The position numbers and the translations under genes are program-made. Shown piece after piece: positions 1 to 7,244 of a stretch of 40,343 bases of DNA (position 1 is the stretch's first letter; the number at the start of each line of letters is the position of its first letter). The notes beneath the pieces were generated by a model, which searched no databases, was not told the origin of the DNA, and saw only the letters and a list, made by a program, of their open reading frames with translations. Source of the stretch: Marinobacter sp. GTDB taxonomy: Bacteria; Pseudomonadota; Gammaproteobacteria; Pseudomonadales; Oleiphilaceae. The DNA lies in assembly GCA_022014155.1 (NCBI GenBank), contig JAKLLS010000017.1:1-40343 (forward strand). Direction: 5' to 3'.

Positions 1-61
1 GGTTGAACGTTTCGCGAATTCTAGCGTAAAGCCGCCTGGTTTCCCATTGCGGCCTTGTCAT
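1..61 (-). CDS. Possible 5' end of a gene cut by the window edge
   Basis: An open frame on the minus strand begins at ATG codons at 67 or 61 and stays open to the left edge (about 20 codons, starting MTRPQWETRR from 61). It would lie just downstream of the glyoxalase gene and in the same direction, which fits an operon. I see no ribosome binding site and do not recognise the peptide, so this may simply be spacer. Confidence 0.3.
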   Translation of the reverse strand, partial: MTRPQWETRRLYARIRETFN

Positions 62-80
62 ACCCATCGGCTTGGTGAGC

Positions 81-521
81 TTACCAGGTTCCTGTATTTT
101 CCATGCTGGCCCAGGGTTCCCGGGGTGCCAGCGCTTCACCTTTCTGAAGCAGCTCAATGGAAATGCCGTCCGGTGAACGCACAAACGCCATGTGACCATC
201 CCTGGGAGGCCGGTTAATGGTGACTCCGTTGGCCTGCAGGTGCTCACACAGAGCATAGATATCATCCACCCGATAAGCGAGGTGACCAAAGTTGCGACCA
301 CCCGTGTATTCTTCCGGGTCCCAGTTATAGGTAAGCTCGATCATCGGAGCCTTATCCTCCCTTGCCCGTGCCTCGTCGTCCGGGGCAGCAAGAAACACCA
401 GCGTGAAGCGGCCCTTTTCACTACTCTTTCGGTTGATTTCGACCATGCCGAGCACGTCGCAAAAAAAGTGCAGGGTCTGCTCCAGGTTGCTGACCCGAAT
501 CATCGTGTGAAGATACTGCAT
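81..521 (-). CDS. gloA: Lactoylglutathione lyase (glyoxalase I, VOC fold)
   Basis: Isomerises the methylglyoxal-glutathione hemithioacetal to S-lactoylglutathione, the first step of cytosolic methylglyoxal detoxification. The 146-residue protein has the two-module VOC fold. The four metal ligands of the family fall where expected: His5, Glu62 (in MIELTYNW), His80 (in FGHLAYRV) and Glu123 (in ISIELLQ). It is slightly longer than the 135-residue E. coli enzyme because of an extra C-terminal tail. An AGGAGA site sits 7 nt before the ATG. The start is only 31 bp from the divergent DUF1853 gene, so the two must have overlapping control regions. The full set of ligands makes glyoxalase I more likely than another VOC dioxygenase. 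Confidence 0.88.
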   Translation of the reverse strand: MQYLHTMIRVSNLEQTLHFFCDVLGMVEINRKSSEKGRFTLVFLAAPDDEARAREDKAPMIELTYNWDPEEYTGGRNFGHLAYRVDDIYALCEHLQANGVTINRPPRDGHMAFVRSPDGISIELLQKGEALAPREPWASMENTGTW

Positions 522-552
522 ATTGCTTCTCCTGTTGCGTTATCCTGCCACC

Positions 553-1506
553 ATGAACCAACGTCCTGAAACCACAGCCCATCTTCACTACCGCATTCCA
601 GCCGTGCGCCATCTGGCGTGGATGTGTCATACCCCCCAGCTTATCAGCTCTCCCATGGCATTTGCTCCGGAAAAATATCTGCCAGAGGATGCAGAAGAAC
701 GGTTGAAGGCCTGGGACAGAGAACCCCAGCTTGGCCCTGCCGTGCTGACAGAGCAGCCTGCCCGGCGCCTGGGACACTATTTCGAGCGCCTGTACGAGTG
801 CCTGATAAAGGACCTGCTGGGCTGGGAGATTCTGCTGAAGAACCAGCCGGTCAGAAACAACGGTATTACCCTGGGCGAACTGGATTTCGTGGTCCGCAAT
901 CCCGCCAACAATGTCGTTGAACACCACGAAATTGCCGTGAAATTCTACCTCGGTCACCTTGAGGCGGATCGGGAAACGGCCTTGTGGTACGGGCCCAACG
1001 CAAGGGATCGGCTGGATATCAAATCTCAACGGCTGATCGGCCACCAAAGCCAGATGACTGAGCGGCCCGAAGCCCGAAACCTTCTCGAGTCACTGGGAAT
1101 AGAGACACCCACCCGGCCGCGGATATTCATGCCCGGCTATCTATTCTACCCGTTGGGCGAAAAACTTCCCCCTCCCGACCACATTCCGTCAGACCATCTG
1201 CGCGGCGACTGGCTCTACATCGACGATCTGGACAAGATGGCTAAAGCAGGCGTTGTGGAATATGCAGGGAAAACAGATACCAGAACATGGACTCCGCTGA
1301 TCAAACCACACTGGCTTGGCCCCTGGCGCCAGAAACAGGCCCCCGACCGCCAGGAAACCGTGGAAGCACTGGAAGTTGTTCGTTCAGCCGGCATTCCCCG
1401 GCTGTTTGCGGCACTGGCACAATCCCCGGTGGACGGCTACTGGCAGGAGACATCTCGCCTGTTTGTAGTGCCTGAGAACTGGCCGGCTACACCGAGCCAG
1501 GGCTAA
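553..1506 (+). CDS. DUF1853 family protein
   Basis: A 317-residue cytosolic protein of the DUF1853 family. Typical features are the N-terminal VRHLAWMCHTPQL segment, the LGHYFERLYECLI helix and the ELDFVVR plus HEIAVKFYLG strands. The acidic and lysine residues of these last two strands (ELDF...EIAVKFY) resemble a PD-(D/E)XK nuclease core, an observation from pattern only. The role of the family is unknown. I chose the ATG at 553 because the upstream in-frame ATG at 523 adds only a poor leader ([10 protein letters not shown]) that overlaps the 5' leader of the divergent glyoxalase gene. It ends 9 bp before the stop of the convergent cyclase gene with no clear terminator between them. Confidence 0.78.
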   Translation: MNQRPETTAHLHYRIPAVRHLAWMCHTPQLISSPMAFAPEKYLPEDAEERLKAWDREPQLGPAVLTEQPARRLGHYFERLYECLIKDLLGWEILLKNQPVRNNGITLGELDFVVRNPANNVVEHHEIAVKFYLGHLEADRETALWYGPNARDRLDIKSQRLIGHQSQMTERPEARNLLESLGIETPTRPRIFMPGYLFYPLGEKLPPPDHIPSDHLRGDWLYIDDLDKMAKAGVVEYAGKTDTRTWTPLIKPHWLGPWRQKQAPDRQETVEALEVVRSAGIPRLFAALAQSPVDGYWQETSRLFVVPENWPATPSQG

Positions 1507-1515
1507 AGGAGCTCC

Positions 1516-2577
1516 CTAAACAGCTTCGAGCTCTACCCGGTTCCGACCACCTTCCTTGCTGCGATAAAGCGCACGATCAGCTCGATTGATGGCGGAGTTC
1601 AGGTCGTCGTTTCCGCGGAATTCGCTGACGCCTGCGCTAATGGTAATATCGATCCGCTCCCCGTTGGGCGCCAGCCAGTCGTGAGTCAGGAGCGCTTCCC
1701 GCACCCGCTCTGCGCTGGCTTGGGCGCTTTGTAATTTGGTGTCCGGAAGTACGGCAAGAAACTCTTCCCCGCCCCATCTGGCAGTCAGATCCTGAGTACG
1801 CAACTGAGCCTTGATAATACTGGCAACATCCTCAAGCACGTGATCGCCGGTTTCGTGGCCATGCTCGTCATTGATCGATTTGAAATGGTCAATATCGAGC
1901 ACAATAAAAGCCACCGGATGGCCAATTCGCTGAAAACGGGCCAGTTCCTTTCCCACCAGATAGGTCATGTGGCGGCGGTTAAAAAGGCCTGTTAATGAAT
2001 CCGTTGTCGCCATTCGCCGCAGCTTCCTGTTCGTCGACGTCACCATGGAGAGGTAGAAAAATGAAAGATAACTGAACATGGAGAACACCACGCTCAGGTT
2101 AAACAGGTAAACGCCAAGCAAGGCCCCGGGGGCAACGGGCTGCAGGGGTTCGATGAACCACATCAACAGATATAGCGCGACGTAATAGCCCCATAGCCCG
2201 GCCAACGCCACTACCGCCCCGCGTATTCGCATACTGACGAACAACGCCGGAATGAACATCAGCAGATAATAGTGAAAGCCGCTCTCCCAGCCGATGAGTA
2301 CAACGCCGAGCCCGGCATGAATAATAACTTCCGCCCAAATCAGGGTGATGGCCAGGCCATTCTGTTTCCTGCCCAGCGCCCGGTACGCCACGATATACAT
2401 GGTAACGCTGAGCACGTTTACCCAGGCCAGGATGGGGGAACCTAGAAGATGGAAGAGAAAGAAAAAAGCCACATCAACCGTGGCCGCGATCTGACAACAG
2501 CGTTTCGCTACCTGCCAGAATTGCGGGCGACGCTCCTTGATTGGCTCCCTGGCGGAAGTGGACCCGGCCTGACTCAT
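1516..2577 (-). CDS. Membrane-bound diguanylate cyclase (GGDEF)
   Basis: Makes cyclic di-GMP from two GTP and so promotes sessile behaviour. The 353-residue protein has an N-terminal membrane region of about six hydrophobic segments (roughly residues 30-180), with no recognisable ligand domain, followed by a GGDEF domain at about 190-350. The active-site signature is GGEEF at 269-273, a variant normally active. An RTQD motif at 260-263, five residues upstream, matches the inhibitory RxxD I-site, so product inhibition is expected. DIDHFKSIND and the C-terminal ADRALYRSKEGGRN motif are intact. It stands alone and diverges from the MFS-acyltransferase gene. What it senses cannot be told from the sequence. 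Confidence 0.92.
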   Translation of the reverse strand: MSQAGSTSAREPIKERRPQFWQVAKRCCQIAATVDVAFFFLFHLLGSPILAWVNVLSVTMYIVAYRALGRKQNGLAITLIWAEVIIHAGLGVVLIGWESGFHYYLLMFIPALFVSMRIRGAVVALAGLWGYYVALYLLMWFIEPLQPVAPGALLGVYLFNLSVVFSMFSYLSFFYLSMVTSTNRKLRRMATTDSLTGLFNRRHMTYLVGKELARFQRIGHPVAFIVLDIDHFKSINDEHGHETGDHVLEDVASIIKAQLRTQDLTARWGGEEFLAVLPDTKLQSAQASAERVREALLTHDWLAPNGERIDITISAGVSEFRGNDDLNSAINRADRALYRSKEGGRNRVELEAV

Positions 2578-2772
2578 AAAAGTGGCAACTTCCAGAATGA
2601 ATACCTACAGATTACGTGGAAAACCATGATTTCGCTTACCGCAATTGTGAAAAACTGAAAATCTTTGTACGCAACAGCCACTGTACACACACCCGTGCTA
2701 CCGGCACCCTGCTTAAGTGCCCGGATTGTGGCAGAATATTCCCTTCTGATACGACAATGATGGAAACCAATC

Positions 2773-4650
2773 ATGGACGATCACAGCCAGTTCCGGCTGC
2801 TTTCCGAGCGACGATTCCTGCCGTTCTTCCTGGCACAGTTCTCGGGAGCCTTTAACGACAACCTGTTCCGCAACATCCTGTTGTTGCTGATCACCTATAC
2901 TGCCGGTGGCCTGCTGGGCCTACCCATCGATGTCGTAGTGAACGTCGCAGCCTTCTTGTTTATCCTGCCCTTTTTCCTGTTTTCCGGCATCGCCGGCCAA
3001 CTGGCGGACAAGTACGAAAAATCCCGGGTGATCCGCTGGGTAAAACTGGCGGAAATTGCCATCATGGCGCTGGCTGCCGCCGGGCTCTGGCACGGCTGGT
3101 ACGAATCGCTCCTGCTGTTGTTGTTCCTGATGGGCGTGCAATCCACATTCTTCGGCCCGGTGAAGTACGCCATCCTGCCCCAGGTGCTCCGGGATGACGA
3201 ACTGGTGGGCGGCAACGCCCTGGTGGAAATGGGGACTTTCGTGGCCATTCTGGTCGGCACACTGACTGCGGGCCTGCTGATGGGCAGCGACCAGCCGGAG
3301 AAACTCGCCGCCATCGGGGTCGTGGTTCTGGCAGTGGTTGGCTACCTGGCGGCGCGACAGGTACCGGTTACCGGTGCAACCAATCCCGAGATGACCATAC
3401 ACCTTCGGCCCCTGCGGGAAACCTGGAACCTGATGCGGCTGGCCGCGGAGAACCATTCGGTGTTGCTGTGTATCATGGCCATCTCCTGGTTCTGGTTCCT
3501 GGGCGCCGCTTACCTGACCCAGTTCCCCAGCTTCGCCCAGACCAATCTGATGGGCGACGAAACCGTCGTCACCCTGCTATTGGCGATTTTCACAATTGGC
3601 ATTGCGCTGGGATCAATCGCCTGTGAACGGCTTTCCGGTCACCGGATAGAGCTGGGCATCGTGCCCATTGGCTCCCTGGGCATCAGCCTGTTCGGGCTCG
3701 ATCTTTACTTCAACATGCCCGCCAACCCGGTGCCGACCGACTGGTGGATGATGATAAGCGACAGCCAGCACCGGCAAGTGGCCATTGACCTGCTGGGCAT
3801 CGGCTTTTTTGGCGGCCTGTTCATCGTGCCGCTATACGCCTTCGTGCAGCGGGAAACCCCGGAAGCCCGGCGGGCCCGCGTGATTGCAGCGCTGAACGTA
3901 TTCAACGCCCTGTTCATGGTGGTCAGCGCCATTATGGGCATCCTGATGCTGGGCGTTATCGGCCTCAGTATTCCCGAATTCTTCCTGGTGCTGTCCATCA
4001 TGAACCTGGTGGTAGCGGGATTCGTGTACCAGCAGGTACCGGAATTCGCCCTCCGTTTTATCGTTTGGGTGCTCTCTCACACAATCTACCGGGTTCGCCA
4101 CGAAGGCCTGCACCGTATACCCGAGGAAGGCCCGGTGCTGTTAGTCTGCAACCACGTCACCTACATGGACGCGCTGATTATTGCTGGTGCGGTACGGCGA
4201 CCGGTCCGGTTCGTAATGGACTACCAGATCTTCAAAACGCCGATACTCGGTGCCATATTCAGGCTCGCCAAGACCATCCCCATCGGCCCCCGCAACCGGG
4301 TGCCGGAGATCTACGACGCCGCTTTCGAACGCATTGACGAGGAACTGGACGCCGGCCATGTGGTTTGCATCTTCCCCGAGGGACGACTGACGTCCGATGG
4401 TGAAGTGGCCACCTTCCGCAGCGGAGTCGATATTATCCTCGAGCGCAGACCCGTGCCTGTTGTGCCCATGGCATTACGGGGGTTGTGGGGGAGCTTCTTC
4501 AGCCACTGCGGCGGGCCGGCCCTGAGGCACTTCCCCCGGCGGTTCTGGTCGCGGATTGAATTAGTAGCCGGCGAGCCCTTACCGGCAGAACAGGCAAACG
4601 CTGAACGACTGGAAGAAACCGTGAAAAATCTGAGGGGAAACAGCCGTTAA
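2773..4650 (+). CDS. MFS lysophospholipid transporter-PlsC acyltransferase fusion
   Basis: A 625-residue inner-membrane fusion. Residues 1 to about 410 form an LplT-like major facilitator transporter; the start, FLPFFLAQFSGAFNDNLFRN, is typical of that group. Residues about 430-620 form a PlsC/LPLAT acyltransferase with the HX4D box at His461-Asp466 (NHVTYMD) and the FPEG box at 534-537. By family knowledge it should flip lysophospholipid inward and re-acylate it, so repairing or remodelling membrane lipids. Longer relatives carry a third, acyl-ACP synthetase (Aas-type AMP-binding) domain. Here the protein ends cleanly after PlsC and the next 140 bp show no coding remnant. The acyl donor must therefore come from elsewhere. 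The ribosome binding site is weak. Confidence 0.88.
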   Translation: MDDHSQFRLLSERRFLPFFLAQFSGAFNDNLFRNILLLLITYTAGGLLGLPIDVVVNVAAFLFILPFFLFSGIAGQLADKYEKSRVIRWVKLAEIAIMALAAAGLWHGWYESLLLLLFLMGVQSTFFGPVKYAILPQVLRDDELVGGNALVEMGTFVAILVGTLTAGLLMGSDQPEKLAAIGVVVLAVVGYLAARQVPVTGATNPEMTIHLRPLRETWNLMRLAAENHSVLLCIMAISWFWFLGAAYLTQFPSFAQTNLMGDETVVTLLLAIFTIGIALGSIACERLSGHRIELGIVPIGSLGISLFGLDLYFNMPANPVPTDWWMMISDSQHRQVAIDLLGIGFFGGLFIVPLYAFVQRETPEARRARVIAALNVFNALFMVVSAIMGILMLGVIGLSIPEFFLVLSIMNLVVAGFVYQQVPEFALRFIVWVLSHTIYRVRHEGLHRIPEEGPVLLVCNHVTYMDALIIAGAVRRPVRFVMDYQIFKTPILGAIFRLAKTIPIGPRNRVPEIYDAAFERIDEELDAGHVVCIFPEGRLTSDGEVATFRSGVDIILERRPVPVVPMALRGLWGSFFSHCGGPALRHFPRRFWSRIELVAGEPLPAEQANAERLEETVKNLRGNSR

Positions 4651-4793
4651 ACGCTGGCCCATGCAACACGGTTGTATAGAGTCGGCTCCATGCTACTCTT
4701 TGGATGTAAGAAGTTTACGTTCTCTCTTATCGGTGGTGACCCCGCACGCAGGACGGTATTGTCCGGGCCGCACCACCATGCCTGGATGGAAAG
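4651..4793. other. Intergenic stretch before the solute-binding protein gene
   Basis: About 140 bp with no convincing gene, no remnant of an Aas domain from the preceding fusion and no clear promoter pair that I can support. Confidence 0.5.
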
Positions 4794-5648
4794 ATGCCAC
4801 TGCAAGGACAGCTCAACCGGTTCGTGAATCGATTCTGCAACCTGCTTTTGGGTACGGTGCTAACCTGCGCCCTGGCACCTGGACTAGAAGCCGACGAGCC
4901 GCCTCAGAGTGTCAGACTCACCAACGGGCACTGGCCCCCGTACATGGAAAACACCCCTCCTCACTACGGGGTAGTTTCACACATCGTGACCCTGGCCTTT
5001 GCCAAACACGATACACCGGTGACCTATGGTTTCTTCCCCTGGTCCCGGGCCCGCATGCTGGCAGAAAAAGGTGTGTGGGACGGCTCGGTAGCCTGGACCT
5101 GCCGCCCGGAAATGCTCAAGCATTTCCACTTCAGCGACCCCATCATGGCTCACAACTATGTACTGTTCCACCGCACCAACATGGACTTTGACTGGGACAA
5201 CGTAAAAGATCTGGAACGCTATCGCATAGGCCTGACACAAGACTATAACTACGGTAAGAAATTCGAAGAAGCTGTGGCTGCCGGCACCATCAATGCAGAG
5301 ATCACCTCCTCGGACCAGACCAACTTCCGCAAACTGGCTGCTGGCCGCATCGACCTGTTCCCCATGGAACCGGCCGTGGGCATGGGCATGCTCAAGGCAC
5401 TGAACCTGAGGGATGAAATCACCTTCCATACCACCCCGCTGCAGTCGGATTACCTTTACCTGATCCTCTCCCGCCGGGTGCCTGACAGTGAGCGGTATTT
5501 GAAGGAGTTTAACGACGGGTTGAACGAGCTGCGGGAATCCGGCCGGCTGGAGGCGTTGATTACTACCTCGCTGCCGGATTTGCCGGCTCGGTATTTGGTG
5601 GTGGAAGATGGGGATTCGCGATGTGGGGAACAGGAATATCTAAAATAA
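4794..5648 (+). CDS. Periplasmic solute-binding protein, SBP family 3
   Basis: A 284-residue exported protein with a signal peptide (hydrophobic stretch NLLLGTVLTCALAPG, likely cleavage around residue 33). The mature part looks like an amino-acid type solute-binding domain (SBP_bac_3). Characteristic pieces are the LTNGHWPPYME strand, GFFPWSRARMLAEKG, the FSDPIM motif and RIGLTQDYNYG. No ABC permease or ATPase gene is nearby. Such orphan proteins in marine gammaproteobacteria often serve other sensing roles, so transport is not established. The ligand cannot be assigned. The start has only a weak GGA-type ribosome binding site. Confidence 0.8.
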   Translation: MPLQGQLNRFVNRFCNLLLGTVLTCALAPGLEADEPPQSVRLTNGHWPPYMENTPPHYGVVSHIVTLAFAKHDTPVTYGFFPWSRARMLAEKGVWDGSVAWTCRPEMLKHFHFSDPIMAHNYVLFHRTNMDFDWDNVKDLERYRIGLTQDYNYGKKFEEAVAAGTINAEITSSDQTNFRKLAAGRIDLFPMEPAVGMGMLKALNLRDEITFHTTPLQSDYLYLILSRRVPDSERYLKEFNDGLNELRESGRLEALITTSLPDLPARYLVVEDGDSRCGEQEYLK

Positions 5649-5690
5649 TTTTCAGAATACAGGCAAACCGATTACACCAAGCTATTAAAA

Positions 5691-5902
5691 CTATTCTAAG
5701 ATGTAGCGCCCCTCATCATCTGTTCTCACATCCATAAAACCCATGTGTGGAAATAAACTCACTTTCAGATAGTATGTAAGCGCACCGTTCAATGCGGCCA
5801 GAAGTACTCCAATTATTGAAATGACTGGAACAGTATTGAATCCATGTCTTTAATACGTTTTCGCACGATTCGAAACACGGACATCTCCGGCTGTTCACTC
5901 AT
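5691..5902 (-). pseudogene. Frameshifted small membrane protein remnant
   Basis: From the ATG at 5902 one reads MSEQPEMSVF and then 19 further codons to a stop. The first ten codons are identical at nucleotide level (30 of 30) to the start of the gene at 7015. Shifting frame by one base near codon 20 opens a continuation through a hydrophobic segment (VISIIGVLLAALNGALTYYL) and a charged tail (MDVRTDDEGRYILE) to a TAG at 5691. The interval is 212 bp, one short of 71 codons, so a single 1-nt loss explains it. I read it as a decayed tandem relative of the next gene upstream in the vgrG island. The shifted-frame product is unrecognised. Confidence 0.5.
5873..5902 (-). repeat. 30-nt direct repeat, copy A
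   Basis: Identical over 30 nt to 6986-7015. It covers the start codon and first ten codons of the remnant at 5691-5902. A further 11-nt match (aaccatccgct) follows in both leaders, at 5917-5927 and 7071-7081, but at different spacing. This suggests duplication followed by deletion. Confidence 0.9.
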
Positions 5903-6703
5903 GCACTGAACTCGGTAACCATCCGCTGGCGACCTTCTCTTAGATCACACTCGCCGTCGCCGGGCGCTGTTCGCGATAGGTGGCCATGTCGATCTGGCCA
6001 CGTTTTGGGGTGAGTTTGCACACCCGCTGGCCCCAGGGGTATTCGCACTGCCGTCGGTGCACCTCACTCCAGCCCTCCCCCTCTTTCCACGCTTCCAGAT
6101 CCAGGTCGCGCCAGTATCGGGGATTCCGGCCGATCTGCTTATCGTGCTCGGCGGTCACCGGGTCAAGGTGGCGAAACGGTTCCAGGCGGGGCGTATCTGG
6201 CAAAGGCTGAGTCACATCCATGTAGCGTTGCAGCACGTCCCACATGGCCAGTACCTCGTACTTGCTCGACTCTATGGTGCTGAAGGCGGTCTTGTTGAAT
6301 GCCTTCTGGGTGTATCGATGTACCAGCATCAGCCGGTAGAAGATGCCGCTTTGCTGAATCACCCGATCCACATAGGCATCGAACTCCACAAACGGGGCCT
6401 CGAAATACCGTCCACGACCCAGGGCCATGCGAACCTGACCGGTGACCCGATTGAACTCGCTACAGCCGTCTTCCAGGGTGTCGTCCAGATTCTTGTTGAT
6501 GGTCTTTTCGAAAGGCTTGAGAAAGAATCCGATGCCGGTGCTCATGAGCCAATTGGTGGTAACGGGGGTTACCCAGATCGCAAAGGCAAACCATGATAGC
6601 GACAATATCCCCCCGCCTATGACCAACACCTCTGAGGGAATATTCAGATTATTGTTAACCTCAATAACTCCCCAACCAATTAGTGCAATTCCGCTAAACC
6701 ACA

Positions 6704-6711
6704 GAAAAAAA
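6704..6711 (-). other. Putative -1 slippery heptamer T_TTT_TTC
   Basis: The coding strand reads G GTT TTT TTC TGT G with zero-frame codons GTT-TTT-TTC. Slipping back one base lets both tRNAs re-pair on TTT and enters the long downstream frame. This fits the X_XXY_YYZ pattern of programmed -1 sites. I see no strong downstream stem or convincing internal Shine-Dalgarno stimulator, so a simple homopolymer indel stays equally likely. Confidence 0.4.
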
Positions 6712-6985
6712 CCCAAATCATCGGGATGATCAGAATCAAAAACCGCAGACCTAGCTTGCCATTCAAGAACCGAATTCGCTGGTGATCCCACCACCAGTCC
6801 TTGGACTTGAATTCCGGATCGGTCTTCTCTTGATCCTGAAGCGCTTCGACATCCTGAATCGTACCGAGATAGGGAATGGCTCCTGCATAGGTGCCAACAG
6901 GCTGAAGCTCTTCACCAATACGAATCCGGTTCTTCGGGGATTCCGGCAAGGGGCCGACGGCCGTTGCCCGAAAGGCGGTGTCCGC

Positions 6986-7015
6986 AAACACGGACATCTC
7001 CGGCTGTTCACTCAT
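6986..7015 (-). repeat. 30-nt direct repeat, copy B
   Basis: Exact match of 30 nt to 5873-5902. It encodes the first ten residues (MSEQPEMSVF) of the split membrane protein. Confidence 0.9.
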
Positions 7016-7024
7016 ACGCTGACC

Positions 7025-7244
7025 TTAGTGAAGTACCAGTAAGGGCTTTTGGCTGGGCGTAGGGGTCCAGAACCATCCGCTCTTTAGGTGGTGGCGGCTG
7101 TGCCGGGCCAGGTTAAACGGTTCATACTCCTCTCACTACCAAAGGAAAACGGGAATCAGGGTCAGTTCGAAATGTAGCGTAATAGGATCTACATGAATAA
7201 AATGTTCCACCTGTGTAGGGCTCAATCCTAGGTAGGTACTTCAA
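7025..7244 (-). pseudogene. Possible frameshifted ORF remnant between effector and split gene
   Basis: The spacer between the Tle1-like stop and the split gene is not obviously empty. One frame, from a TTG at 7244, reads through RIEPYTGGTFYSCRSYYATF to a stop at 7122. A neighbouring frame then reads YEPFNLARHSRHHLKSGWFW to a TAA at 7025. Together they span 220 bp, one base more than 73 codons. The residue mix is protein-like but I do not recognise it, and there is no good ribosome binding site. It may be random open sequence. Confidence 0.22.

Larger units (their letters stand above)
5940..7015 (-). pseudogene. T6SS-island membrane protein, split by a -1 frameshift at a slippery site
   Basis: Two frames make one protein. 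The first runs from the ATG at 7015 to a stop at 6680 (111 residues, ending inside a membrane helix: IIPMIWVFFCG). The second, open from upstream of 6794 to 5940, continues the helix as FFLWFSGIALIGWGV. The frames join in the -1 direction at a T7 run (plus-strand A7 at 6705-6711). On the coding strand this reads GTT TTT TTC, a T_TTT_TTC heptamer in the correct register. The joined product is about 358 residues: a soluble N-terminal part, two or three membrane segments and a soluble C-terminal half with no recognised domain. It follows the Tle1-like gene, so it may be immunity or part of the cargo. Either programmed frameshifting, a one-base loss or a sequencing error could explain the split. 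Confidence 0.65.

Noticed and set aside
2895-3456. Minus-strand ORFs opposite the MFS-PlsC gene
   Set aside because: The plus-strand gene carries conserved MFS motifs across this stretch; the reverse frames are shadows.
5716-5898. 60-codon minus-strand ORF beginning MNSRRCPC
   Set aside because: Its start lies inside the duplicated 30-nt segment but in the wrong frame; the same MNSRRCPC start appears as a shadow of the gene at 7015.
6057-6596. 179-codon plus-strand ORF opposite the split membrane gene
   Set aside because: The minus-strand frames join into a membrane protein with sensible helices; the plus frame has no such features and lacks a ribosome binding site.
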